The notes beneath the pieces are model-generated. The model was not told where the DNA came from and searched no databases. It saw only the letters and a list, made by a program, of their open reading frames with translations. Position numbers and translations under genes: made by a program. This document shows positions 17,845 to 25,721 of a DNA stretch of 64,000 nucleotides, piece after piece. The first letter of the stretch is position 1; every line of letters starts with the position of its first letter. This DNA comes from Sphingobacteriales bacterium JAD_PAG50586_3 (GTDB lineage Bacteria; Bacteroidota; Bacteroidia; CAMBQF01): the NCBI GenBank assembly GCA_023213195.1, contig CP096135.1:4088842-4152841 (forward strand), read 5' to 3'.

Positions 17845-18390
17845 ATGACCACAGCACTGATAATAATAGGCGTAATTGTAGGCATTATAGTAGTAATACT
17901 GATAATTGCATCTATGCAAAAGGATGAGATTACCATAACCCGCGAGATAACCATTAAGCGCCGCGTAAGCGATGTATACAACTATGCTAAACTGCTTAAA
18001 AACGGCGATAAGTATAACAAGTGGGTAATGGCTGACCCGAACATGAAAAAGAACTTTCGTGGGGTGGACGGTACGGTTGGTTTTGTATATGCTTGGGATA
18101 GCCAAAATAAGCAGGCGGGAAAAGGCGAAGAAGAAATAACCAAGTTGGTTGAAAATAGCTTTATTGAGCACGAAATTCGTTTTGAAAAACCAATGCAGAG
18201 TGTTGCCAAAGTAATAATGGACATTAAGCGGCAAGACGAGAACACAACCGTTTTCACATGGAGCTTTACCAATAAATTGAATTTAATGATGAAGGTGATG
18301 CACCTGTTCTTCAACTTTGAAAAATTATTAGGGGCAGATATGCAACACAGCTTGCTTAATTTAAAGAATAATATTGAGCATAATGGCTAA
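17845..18390 (+). CDS. Membrane-anchored SRPBCC family protein
   Basis: 181 residues. An N-terminal membrane helix (ALIIIGVIVGIIVVILIIAS) is followed by a START/polyketide-cyclase-like domain beginning ITITREITIKRRVSDVYNYAKLLKNGDKYNKW. The C-terminal end forms a long helix (FFNFEKLLGADMQHSLLNLKNNIE). It follows the preceding SRPBCC gene by 14 bases, and its end overlaps the next start by 8 bases. Confidence 0.83.
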   Translation: MTTALIIIGVIVGIIVVILIIASMQKDEITITREITIKRRVSDVYNYAKLLKNGDKYNKWVMADPNMKKNFRGVDGTVGFVYAWDSQNKQAGKGEEEITKLVENSFIEHEIRFEKPMQSVAKVIMDIKRQDENTTVFTWSFTNKLNLMMKVMHLFFNFEKLLGADMQHSLLNLKNNIEHNG

Positions 18391-18760
18391 GAAAACGGTA
18401 CAAACGCCCGATGAATTAATGGCTGTTACAGACCACCCCCTTAAGGCTGAGGTAGAGGCATTGCGCATCATAATCAAAAATGCTAACAGTAAAATTGCAG
18501 AGCGTGTTAAGTGGAACGCACCCAGCTATTATTACATAGAAGATATGGCTGCCTTTAACCTGCGCCAAACAAAGTTTGTGCAGTTAATTTTAATATTTCC
18601 TAAAGGATTATTAAAAGACGATTACGGCATTTTACTAGGCGATTGGAAAGACAGGCGCGAAGCCCGTTTTACTGATATGGCCGATGTGAAAGCTAAAAAG
18701 GAAGCCCTTGAAAAAGTAGTAAATGATTGGATAGATTTAATTGATAACAACATCTCATAA
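18383..18760 (+). CDS. DUF1801 domain protein
   Basis: About 125 residues. MAKKTVQTPDELMAVTDHPLKAEVEALRIIIKNANSKIAERVKWNAPSYYY is the characteristic opening of DUF1801 (YdhG-like) proteins, with an invariant-looking W-NAPSY segment and LIFPKGLLKDD later. The ATG at 18383 is chosen; a TTG start nine bases earlier is also possible. The function is unknown; DUF1801 genes commonly lie among SRPBCC and VOC genes, as here. Confidence 0.85.
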   Translation: MAKKTVQTPDELMAVTDHPLKAEVEALRIIIKNANSKIAERVKWNAPSYYYIEDMAAFNLRQTKFVQLILIFPKGLLKDDYGILLGDWKDRREARFTDMADVKAKKEALEKVVNDWIDLIDNNIS

Positions 18761-18791
18761 TTCATAATTACTAACTCATAATTTAAGAGAT

Positions 18792-19199
18792 ATGGCAACG
18801 CAAATATTTGTAAACCTGCCGGTTAAAGACCTTAACAAATCAGTTGAGTTTTTTACCAAACTGGGATACACATTTAACCCACAGTTTACTGATGATAATG
18901 CAACATCTATGATAGTTAGTGATACTATTTTTGTGATGCTGTTGGTAGAGAAATACTTTCAATCGTTTACACAAAAGGATATTGTAGACACTTCAAAAGC
19001 GCTTGAGTCTATTATCTGTTTATCTGCCGATAGTAAAGAGGCTGTAGACGATATGATTAATAAAGCAGTAGCCGCAGGTGGCAAAGAAAGCGGGGAGACA
19101 CAAGACCATGGCTGGATGTATGGCCGTGGTTTCGACGATCTTGATGGCCACCACTGGGAATCTGTATGGATGGACCCTGCCGGTTTTCCGCAACAATAA
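18792..19199 (+). CDS. VOC superfamily (glyoxalase/bleomycin-resistance-like) protein
   Basis: 135 residues: IFVNLPVKDLNKSVEFFTKLGYTFNPQFTDDNA at the start and GRGFDDLDGHHWESVWMDP at the end, the second matching the metal-ligand half of the fold. It is the second VOC gene of this run. The 31 bases upstream hold a degenerate TTCATAATTACTAACTCATA word. Confidence 0.87.
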   Translation: MATQIFVNLPVKDLNKSVEFFTKLGYTFNPQFTDDNATSMIVSDTIFVMLLVEKYFQSFTQKDIVDTSKALESIICLSADSKEAVDDMINKAVAAGGKESGETQDHGWMYGRGFDDLDGHHWESVWMDPAGFPQQ

Positions 19200-19283
19200 T
19201 TACCGCTATTATGGAAATTAAAGCGTTTGTTTTTCAGCGCTTTAATTTTCTTTTCTAAAAATTTTTTGCCTAAAATTTTGCGC

Positions 19284-19328
19284 AACCAAAAGGTTTCATA
19301 TAAATTTACAACCAAATGGTTACATATA
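19284..19328 (+). promoter_or_regulatory. Tandem dyad operator upstream of the ArsR gene
   Basis: Two 19-bp copies, AACCAAAAGGTTTCATATA at 19284 and AACCAAATGGTTACATATA at 19310, 26 bp apart. Each contains the inverted repeat AACC-N4-GGTT followed by CATATA. The second copy ends five bases before the ArsR start at 19333, so this is the expected place for autoregulation of the ArsR-SRPBCC operon. The binding factor is inferred. Confidence 0.65.
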
Positions 19329-19332
19329 CCTA

Positions 19333-19677
19333 ATGAGAAGAGATACATTCCAAGCAATAGCCGACCCTACGCGGAGGGAAATCATAAACATGATAGCCCA
19401 TAAGTCGCTAAACATAAATGCGGTGGCCGAGAATTTTGATACCAGCCGCACCGCCATTTATAAGCACCTTAAAATACTTACCGAGTGTGGCTTGGTGCAG
19501 ATTAAACAGCAGGGGCGCGAACGCTATTGCGAAGCGAAATTGGATAAGCTACACGAAGTATCTGACTGGGTTGCACAGTACAAACAATTCTGGAATGAGA
19601 GGTTCGACTCTTTGGAAAATTACTTAAACGAAATACAGGCAAAAGATAAAAAACCAAAAAATGGAAAACGTAAATAA
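19333..19677 (+). CDS. ArsR/SmtB family helix-turn-helix regulator
   Basis: 114 residues with the ArsR winged helix: MRRDTFQAIADPTRREIINMIAHKSLNINAVAENFDTSRTAIYKHLKILTECGLVQIKQQGRERYC. It lacks the usual metal-binding cysteine pair, so it fits the SRPBCC-linked branch of ArsR regulators. The 3' end overlaps the next SRPBCC gene by 17 bases. Its likely operator is the tandem dyad at 19284-19328. Confidence 0.92.
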   Translation: MRRDTFQAIADPTRREIINMIAHKSLNINAVAENFDTSRTAIYKHLKILTECGLVQIKQQGRERYCEAKLDKLHEVSDWVAQYKQFWNERFDSLENYLNEIQAKDKKPKNGKRK

Positions 19678-20632
19678 TACTAAAGACCGCGAGATAGTGC
19701 TGTCTCGCATAGTAAACGCAACGGCCCAATTGGTTTGGCAAGTGTGGACTAATGCCGAACACCTTGACAAATGGTGGGGACCTAACGATTTTACCAATGT
19801 TACCAAAGAGATGGATTTTAGCGTTGGCGGCAAATGGCGCTATACCATGCATGGCCCCAATAACATGGACTTTGCCAACCGCATTACCTACACCAAAATT
19901 GAAGAACTCGCTGTGTTGGAATATCATCATACCGATGATGAAGAGCCACCCGCAATAGAATTTTATGTTAGTGTTACGTTTGAAGATTTAGGCGACAAAA
20001 CCAAGGTTACTCAACGCAGTATATTCCCAACAGCAGAAGCATTGCGTAAGGTGGTAGAAGAAAACGGGGCAATAGAGGGTGGCAAGCAACACCTTGGCAA
20101 TTTAGATTCGTACGTTACAAAACTATCGGGCGAGAAAAATTTCACCATATCGCGCGAGATTAATGCACCTGTGCAACTTGTTTGGGATACACTAACCCAA
20201 GCCGAACACCTTAAACATTGGTGGGGGCCTGTGGCATTGAAAATCTCTCATGCTACAGTTGATCTCCAACCCGGAGGCATGTTCCATTATGGTATGGAGG
20301 CTCCAGATGGCAATACAATGTGGGGCCGCTTTGTTTTTAGAGAGATTGATGAGCCTAACAAACTGGTGTATGTAAGCTCTTTTTCTGATGCTGATGGCGG
20401 GCTTGTAAAAGCGCCTTTTCCCGGAATTGATTTTCCGCTGGAAGTATTAAATATCCTGACACTTAAAGAGCATAACGGTAAAACCATATTAACATTAACC
20501 GGTGAACCAATTAACCCGACACCAAGCGAAGAGGAGACCTATAAAGGCATGACACAAAGTATGCAACAGGGCTTTAGCAGCACTTACGACCAACTGGATA
20601 AATACCTTGAAACTATTACCCCAAAAGCATAA
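19661..20632 (+). CDS. Double SRPBCC (AHSA1) domain protein
   Basis: 323 residues containing two complete START-like domains in tandem: the first begins DREIVLSRIVNATAQLVWQVWTNAEHLDKWWGP, the second (about residue 158) begins KNFTISREINAPVQLVWDTLTQAEHLKHWWGP. The two are similar, so a duplication and fusion is the simplest explanation. It overlaps the ArsR gene and is followed two bases later by another SRPBCC gene. Confidence 0.88.
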   Translation: MENVNNTKDREIVLSRIVNATAQLVWQVWTNAEHLDKWWGPNDFTNVTKEMDFSVGGKWRYTMHGPNNMDFANRITYTKIEELAVLEYHHTDDEEPPAIEFYVSVTFEDLGDKTKVTQRSIFPTAEALRKVVEENGAIEGGKQHLGNLDSYVTKLSGEKNFTISREINAPVQLVWDTLTQAEHLKHWWGPVALKISHATVDLQPGGMFHYGMEAPDGNTMWGRFVFREIDEPNKLVYVSSFSDADGGLVKAPFPGIDFPLEVLNILTLKEHNGKTILTLTGEPINPTPSEEETYKGMTQSMQQGFSSTYDQLDKYLETITPKA

Positions 20633-20634
20633 TT

Positions 20635-21105
20635 ATGAAAGCCAACGAAGTAAATATAACCCGTGTATTCAACGCTCCCAGAGAGTTGGTTTTTGATGCA
20701 TGGTCTAGCGCCGCAAACCTTGAAAAATGGTATGCTCCTGATGGTTGCAGCATCAGGGTAAAAACCTTTAGTTTTGAAGAGGGCGCGGCCTTTCATCACT
20801 GCATAACAATACCTGATGGTAAAGACTGTTGGTGCATAGGCACTTTCTTAACCATAGACAGGCCCAATACCCTTGTATACACCTTAATCAATGCTGATGA
20901 AAACGGTAACGAAGTACAATCTGAAGAGGCAGGCTTTGAGCACGAATGGCCCAACAAAACCACCGTTACCATAACCTTTACTGCCGATGGCGATAAAACT
21001 ATTATGCACCTGCACCAAACGGTAGACGAAGCCTTGGCTAAACGCACCGGTGCATACCCAAGCTGGCTATCTATGTTTGATAGGTTGGAAGCTGGCTTAG
21101 CATAA
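20635..21105 (+). CDS. SRPBCC (AHSA1) domain protein
   Basis: 156 residues: EVNITRVFNAPRELVFDAWSSAANLEKWYAPDGCSIRVKTFSFEEGAAFHHCITIPDG, then a C-terminal helix (AYPSWLSMFDRLEAGLA). A single START-like fold and part of the ArsR-led operon. No ligand can be inferred. Confidence 0.87.
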   Translation: MKANEVNITRVFNAPRELVFDAWSSAANLEKWYAPDGCSIRVKTFSFEEGAAFHHCITIPDGKDCWCIGTFLTIDRPNTLVYTLINADENGNEVQSEEAGFEHEWPNKTTVTITFTADGDKTIMHLHQTVDEALAKRTGAYPSWLSMFDRLEAGLA

Positions 21106-21161
21106 TTAAATAATATTTATAACCCGTCAGGAACTGACCCCTGACCTCTGACCCCTTTAAC

Positions 21162-21590
21162 ATGAACCAACCACTAATATTTGAACGCATTTTAGATGCC
21201 CCCATTGATAAAGTATGGAGTGCCCTTACCAATGTAGCTGAGATGAAGCTATGGTACTTTGATGTGCCTGAATTTAAAGCCGAGGTAGGCGCTGTGTTTA
21301 CCTTTACCGGCGGCCCCGATGGTGGCCCGCAATACAAACACGTATGCAAGGTTACCGATGTTGAGCACCTTAAAAAACTGGCCTATACTTGGACATACGA
21401 AGGCTACGAGGGAGAGTCGGTAGTAACATGGGAGCTTAGTGTAGAAGGAAGCCAAACCCGGCTTAAACTTACCCATACAGGCTTAGAAACCTTACCTGCC
21501 AGCAACCCTGATTTTGCTGTTAAAAACTTTGTAGAGGGCTGGACATACTTCACCACCAAAGCATTACCAGAATATCTTGCTGGCAAATAA
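21162..21590 (+). CDS. SRPBCC (AHSA1) domain protein
   Basis: 142 residues: PLIFERILDAPIDKVWSALTNVAEMKLWYFDVPEFKAEVGAVFTFTGGPDGG, with a final helix (NFVEGWTYFTTKALPEYLAGK). It is the last of the SRPBCC genes. The 56 bases before it hold a degenerate TGACCCC repeat, so it may have its own transcript. Confidence 0.87.
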   Translation: MNQPLIFERILDAPIDKVWSALTNVAEMKLWYFDVPEFKAEVGAVFTFTGGPDGGPQYKHVCKVTDVEHLKKLAYTWTYEGYEGESVVTWELSVEGSQTRLKLTHTGLETLPASNPDFAVKNFVEGWTYFTTKALPEYLAGK

Positions 21591-21632
21591 TCTACTAGCA
21601 CCTAACACCTGGAAGCTGGTACCTAAAATCCC

Positions 21633-21640
21633 TATCTTTG
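21633..21640 (+). promoter_or_regulatory. -7 box (TATCTTTG) for the MATE pump
   Basis: Perfect TAnnTTTG match ending 16 bases before the ATG at 21657. Confidence 0.6.
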
Positions 21641-21656
21641 CCCTCTTTACTTTACA

Positions 21657-23051
21657 ATGGAAACCGCAACCCCCAATTCCTTTAGAAGAATAATAAACAT
21701 CATAAAGCAATCGCTAAACGGCGAGGAGCAAGACTATACAACAGGCAGCATACCGTTAGCCATTGTGTTGCTTGCCATACCTATGATTTTGGAGCTCTCG
21801 TTGGAAAGTGTATTTGCCGTGGTAGATATGTTTTTTGTGGGCAAACTGGGCGAAAATGCCATTGCTACTGTAGGCTTAACTGAATCAGTAGTAACCATTG
21901 TATACTCGTTGGCTATGGGTTTAAGTATGGCCGCAACGGCTATTATTGCCCGCCGCACAGGCGAGAAAAACGCTGAAGGAGCAGCACATGCCGGTGCACA
22001 AGCCATTATAGTAGGCGGCATAATATCAGTAATATTAGGCATTGCCGGTGCTGTTTTTGGTGGCGATATTTTGGCCCTAATGGGGGCGTCGCCTAAGGTG
22101 GTGGCAGATGGTACCACCTTTGCCCAAATATACCTGGGCAGCGCACCCGCTATTATGTTCCTATTCCTTATCAACGGCATATTCCGTGGTGCGGGTAATG
22201 CCGCCATGGCTATGAAAAGCCTGTGGATAGCCAGTTTACTTAATATCATACTCTGTCCTATACTTATACATTTTTATGGATTAAAAGGTGCAGCTATAGC
22301 AACGGCAATTGGCCGCAGCGTGGGCGTATTGTACCAATGCTACTACCTGTTTAAAGGCAGTAATAACTTGCGTATTACCGCCGCCCATTTTGGTATAGAT
22401 TGGGATATCATCCGTTCCATATTCAAAATAGGTTCGCCGGGTGCATTGCAGTTTATTATTGCCAGCGGCAGTTGGATAGTACTTACCCGTTTAGTTGCCG
22501 AAACCGATGGTACTACCGCATCTGCAGGCTACATAATCGCCATGCGGAACATCGTATTCTTTATACTGCCAGCATGGGGCTTAAGCAATGCCGCTGCTAC
22601 ACTGGTAGGACAAAACCTGGGCGCAGGCAAACCCGAGCGGGCCGAAAAAAGTGTGATGCTAACCGCCAAATACAGCGCCATATTTATGGCCTTTGTAGCC
22701 GCGCTATTCATAGCCATACCCGAACCCATTATCCGCATTTTTACTGCTGAAGAGCCTGTTATAGCTTATGGTATACAAGCACTGCGCATTATAGGCTCTG
22801 GCTTTATATTTTACGGCATAGGCATGGTTATGACCCAGGCCCTAAACGGCGCCGGCGATACCCGCATACCCACCATAATAAACATAGTGGGCTTTTGGTT
22901 GATCCAAATACCCTTGGCATACCTGTTGGCTAAGGGTTTACACCTAAACTCACTGGGCGTGTTCATAGCCATACCTACATCAGAAACACTCATTGCCATA
23001 ATGGGCTATTTCTACTTTAAACGTGGCAGGTGGAAAGAGGTAAAAGTGTAA
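21657..23051 (+). CDS. MATE family efflux transporter
   Basis: 464 residues with about twelve membrane helices in two similar halves, the layout of multidrug and toxin extrusion pumps driven by Na+ or H+. Landmarks are IPLAIVLLAIPMILELSLESVFAVVDMFFVGKLG in the first half and a matching GSPGALQFIIASGSWIVLTRLV at the start of the second, with LVGQNLGAGKPERAEKSV between helices. The substrate cannot be predicted. It has its own promoter and is followed by the convergent tgt gene. Confidence 0.92.
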   Translation: METATPNSFRRIINIIKQSLNGEEQDYTTGSIPLAIVLLAIPMILELSLESVFAVVDMFFVGKLGENAIATVGLTESVVTIVYSLAMGLSMAATAIIARRTGEKNAEGAAHAGAQAIIVGGIISVILGIAGAVFGGDILALMGASPKVVADGTTFAQIYLGSAPAIMFLFLINGIFRGAGNAAMAMKSLWIASLLNIILCPILIHFYGLKGAAIATAIGRSVGVLYQCYYLFKGSNNLRITAAHFGIDWDIIRSIFKIGSPGALQFIIASGSWIVLTRLVAETDGTTASAGYIIAMRNIVFFILPAWGLSNAAATLVGQNLGAGKPERAEKSVMLTAKYSAIFMAFVAALFIAIPEPIIRIFTAEEPVIAYGIQALRIIGSGFIFYGIGMVMTQALNGAGDTRIPTIINIVGFWLIQIPLAYLLAKGLHLNSLGVFIAIPTSETLIAIMGYFYFKRGRWKEVKV

Positions 23052-23132
23052 TAGGATATAGCAATTAGGAATCAGGGGTAGGCGTTTGCGTAAAGCGAAG
23101 CACATTTTGCTGCTTTAAAATAAATCTACAAG

Positions 23133-24269
23133 CTACAACCTCCTACTCAACTTCTCTACCATTACGTTTTTCCAGGTGGCAAAGTCGCCGGCAATGATAT
23201 GCTCCCGGGCTTGTTTTACCAACCACAGGTAAAAGCCAAGATTGTGTACGCTGGCTATTTGTGGGCCAAGCAGCTCTTCCGACGCGAACAAATGGCGCAG
23301 GTAGGCTTTGGTATATTGGGTATCAACATACGTAATACCGGCAGGGTCAATAGGGCTAAAATCCTCTTTCCACTTTTGGTTGTTTATGTTGATGATACCC
23401 TCTGTAGTGTAAAGCATGCCATGGCGCGCATTGCGGGTAGGCATTACACAATCGAACATGTCAATACCGTTGGCTATGCCTTCCAGAATATTGGCGGGCG
23501 TACCCACACCCATAAGATAGCGGGGCTTGTCTTTAGGCAGTATGGCACAAACCTGTTCGGTTATTTCGTACATAATCTCGTGCGGCTCGCCAACAGAAAG
23601 GCCGCCAATAGCATTACCGGGGCGGTTTTGCGCGGCAATAAACTCGGCGCTTTGGGTACGCAAATCGGCATAGGTGCTGCCCTGCACAATAGGGAATAGG
23701 GTTTGGTAGTAGCCATACAACGGCTCGGTACTGTCAAAACGTTCTATGCAGCGGGTAAGCCAGCGGTGGGTCATCTCCATGCTCTTGCGGGCATACTCAT
23801 ACTCACACGGGTAAGGGGTACACTCATCAAAGGCCATGATAATATCGGCACCAATACGGCGCTGTATATCCATAACGCCCTCAGGGGTAAACATGTGCTT
23901 GCTTCCATCAATATGCGATGCGAATTTGGCACCTTCCTCGGTAAGCTTGCGCTGAGCCGCTAAAGAGTAAACCTGATAGCCACCACTATCAGTAAGTATG
24001 GGGCGGTTTACCCCAATAAACTTATGCAGGCCACCTGCTTTTTCTAATATATCAAGACCGGGACGAAGGTACAGGTGGTATGTATTACCCAGTATTATCT
24101 GGGCTTTTATATCGTTCTCAATCTCGCGGGTATGCACAGCTTTAACCGTGCCAACGGTACCCACGGGCATAAAAATAGGGGTTTGTATTTCGCCATGGGC
24201 GGTAGTAACCACACCAGCGCGTGCGTTACTTTTACTATCAGTAGTAACTAAAGAAAATGTAAGACTCAT
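23133..24269 (-). CDS. tgt: Queuine tRNA-ribosyltransferase
   Basis: Exchanges guanine at position 34 of tRNA-Asp, Asn, His and Tyr for the queuine precursor preQ1. 378 residues with the family motifs LTDSGGYQVYSL (catalytic-site Asp), MAFDECTPYP, GGLSVGEPHEIMYEI, YLMGVGTPANILEGIANGIDMFDCVMPTRNARHG (second active-site Asp in DMFDC). The usual C-terminal zinc cysteines (CxCxxC) are not visible: the end reads YVDTQYTKAYLRHLFASEELLG where many Tgt proteins have CSCYTC. A -7 box lies 7 bases upstream of the ATG. Confidence 0.93.
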   Translation of the reverse strand: MSLTFSLVTTDSKSNARAGVVTTAHGEIQTPIFMPVGTVGTVKAVHTREIENDIKAQIILGNTYHLYLRPGLDILEKAGGLHKFIGVNRPILTDSGGYQVYSLAAQRKLTEEGAKFASHIDGSKHMFTPEGVMDIQRRIGADIIMAFDECTPYPCEYEYARKSMEMTHRWLTRCIERFDSTEPLYGYYQTLFPIVQGSTYADLRTQSAEFIAAQNRPGNAIGGLSVGEPHEIMYEITEQVCAILPKDKPRYLMGVGTPANILEGIANGIDMFDCVMPTRNARHGMLYTTEGIININNQKWKEDFSPIDPAGITYVDTQYTKAYLRHLFASEELLGPQIASVHNLGFYLWLVKQAREHIIAGDFATWKNVMVEKLSRRL

Positions 24270-24276
24270 GTTGGGG

Positions 24277-24284
24277 CAAAGATA
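24277..24284 (-). promoter_or_regulatory. -7 box (TATCTTTG) for tgt
   Basis: Perfect match on the minus strand, only 7 bases from the tgt ATG, so a nearly leaderless transcript is implied. Confidence 0.6.
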
Positions 24285-24349
24285 ATCTCAATTAGCGAAT
24301 TAGATAATGAGCGAATAAGCGAATGAAAACAGATGCATTTTTTGAAATA

Positions 24350-25121
24350 TTATCCCCAAGCCTCTTTCAATGTATTGCGAAACAACTCATTTAATTGCTC
24401 ATACCCCGGGCCGTATGTGTTGTCAACGTCTTTTACATGCTCTGTATAGTAAGTAATCCATTCAGCTAAGGTAATCATTTAGCAGGATAATAGGTGGGCC
24501 TTCGTCCATTTCGCCGCCGGCAGTCTTTTTAACCAGTAACTTATCCACTTCATCCCTTACTGGGCCATTGGGCAAAAATTCATTAAGCAATACCTCAAAC
24601 TCTACGGGTGCCATAGTACCTTTTTCCTCAATCCACCTACAGGCTAAAACCGGCCTAAGCACATAAAAGTATTTCTTATGGCGCACGGTGTCTTTTAAAA
24701 TATATTGGCTGTAGTTTTTGCGGGCCATGTGCAGGTAATGGTATATGCACGATTTTGGCCTAAAATAGGTTTGTAACATGCTCCGTAATGATTGGGCCGT
24801 TGAATAATCTTCTTTGTAAACAATTGGGCTATTAAGCCATTCCAGCATTGGTGGGTTCGATTTTTTAAACAGAAGCAATGCTTTGCGCAACTCCCAACCC
24901 GATAGGTCAATATCGTTTGGCAAAATTTCTTCGTAGCTGTCTTTTTGCTCGTTAACGCTTAAATACCAATCGGTTTTATGTATGTAGATGTAACGTACAT
25001 CCCAGTCGCTATCGGTAGAAGCAAAGCCCCAGGCCCTGCTGCCCGACTCTACCGCATACAGTATTTTTATATCCTGCTCTTGTTCAAGCCGCAGCAATTC
25101 TTCATTTATCAAATCAACCAT
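24350..25121 (-). CDS. RlaP-type predicted nucleotidyltransferase (one frameshift)
   Basis: The region KILYAVESGSRAWGFASTDSDWDVRYIYI holds the nucleotidyltransferase GSRxWG and DSDxD motifs, and the remainder fits PF10127-type proteins (predicted RNA-ligase-associated nucleotidyltransferases). The frame stops at TGA 24462-24464, but removing one inserted base there continues LNDYLSEWITYYTEHVKDVDNTYGPGYEQLNELFRNTLKEAWG to a TAA at 24350, which resembles the usual C-terminus; total 256 residues. The ATG at 25121 lies 5 bases after a -7 box. A longer upstream frame crosses the promoter and is rejected. Confidence 0.78.
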
Positions 25122-25126
25122 AAAAG

Positions 25127-25134
25127 CAAAAATA
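25127..25134 (-). promoter_or_regulatory. -7 box (TATTTTTG), divergent pair, minus strand
   Basis: Perfect TAnnTTTG match 5 bases before the ATG at 25121; it directly abuts the plus-strand box at 25135. Confidence 0.55.
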
Positions 25135-25142
25135 TACCTTTG
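25135..25142 (+). promoter_or_regulatory. -7 box (TACCTTTG), divergent pair, plus strand
   Basis: Perfect TAnnTTTG match 16 bases before the ATG at 25159. The two boxes touch, so only one side is likely to be transcribed at a time. Confidence 0.55.
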
Positions 25143-25158
25143 CAACCAATTATTTTGA

Positions 25159-25635
25159 ATGAGCGACGAAACTGCACATAACACCTTACCCGGCCCTTGG
25201 AACTTTGGCAATGACGATAAGGGCATGGTGTCGCCATCGGGCAAATACAGGCTGGAGTATGGCGACTTACGGGAATTTGGTCAAGGTTCGCCATTACAGG
25301 GGGCTTTGTTTTTAACCAATGTAAAATCGGGCAAAAAGGTAAAACTGTTTGAGTTGGCCGGCGGCCCGCCCGTATGGGACGAGCACGATGATATTGCCGC
25401 TGTACCTGTTTGGTGGATGGGCTGCATGGTGGGCCGTAGCCAGCGGCTACTGTTAATTGACCTTACCCGCAAAGAGCTGGTGCTGTTTAAAAAGAAGTTT
25501 AAGCTGCTAGACCTTAAAGTGCTTAGCTATGCCGTTATTACAGGTACCGACAGCCCCGTATACAAAAGCAAAAGGGTGGTTTTTAATATTGGGAAGAATA
25601 AAGTGGCCTTTAAAAAGGCTATAGCTGTGCCATAA
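25159..25635 (+). CDS. Protein of unknown function, 158 residues
   Basis: I do not recognise it. It begins MSDETAHNTLPGPWNFGNDDKGMVSPSGKYRLEYGDLREFGQGSPLQGALFL and has ELAGGPPVWDEHDDIAAVPVWW in the centre, followed by LLLIDLTRKELVLF. The alternating strands and turns suggest a beta-propeller-like or beta-sandwich piece. No signal peptide or membrane helix is visible. It has its own promoter, divergent from the nucleotidyltransferase. Confidence 0.7.
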   Translation: MSDETAHNTLPGPWNFGNDDKGMVSPSGKYRLEYGDLREFGQGSPLQGALFLTNVKSGKKVKLFELAGGPPVWDEHDDIAAVPVWWMGCMVGRSQRLLLIDLTRKELVLFKKKFKLLDLKVLSYAVITGTDSPVYKSKRVVFNIGKNKVAFKKAIAVP

Positions 25636-25701
25636 TCTTATCAGGCCCAATTTTGTTAAAAAAATCATGAAAAACGAAGGGCCTAATCCGCTATCATAAG
25701 T

Positions 25702-25709
25702 TACTTTTG
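25702..25709 (+). promoter_or_regulatory. -7 box (TACTTTTG) for the glycosyltransferase
   Basis: Perfect TAnnTTTG match. It rules out the TTG start at 25707 and supports ATG 25722. Confidence 0.6.
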
Positions 25710-25721
25710 CCGGTTGTAGGT

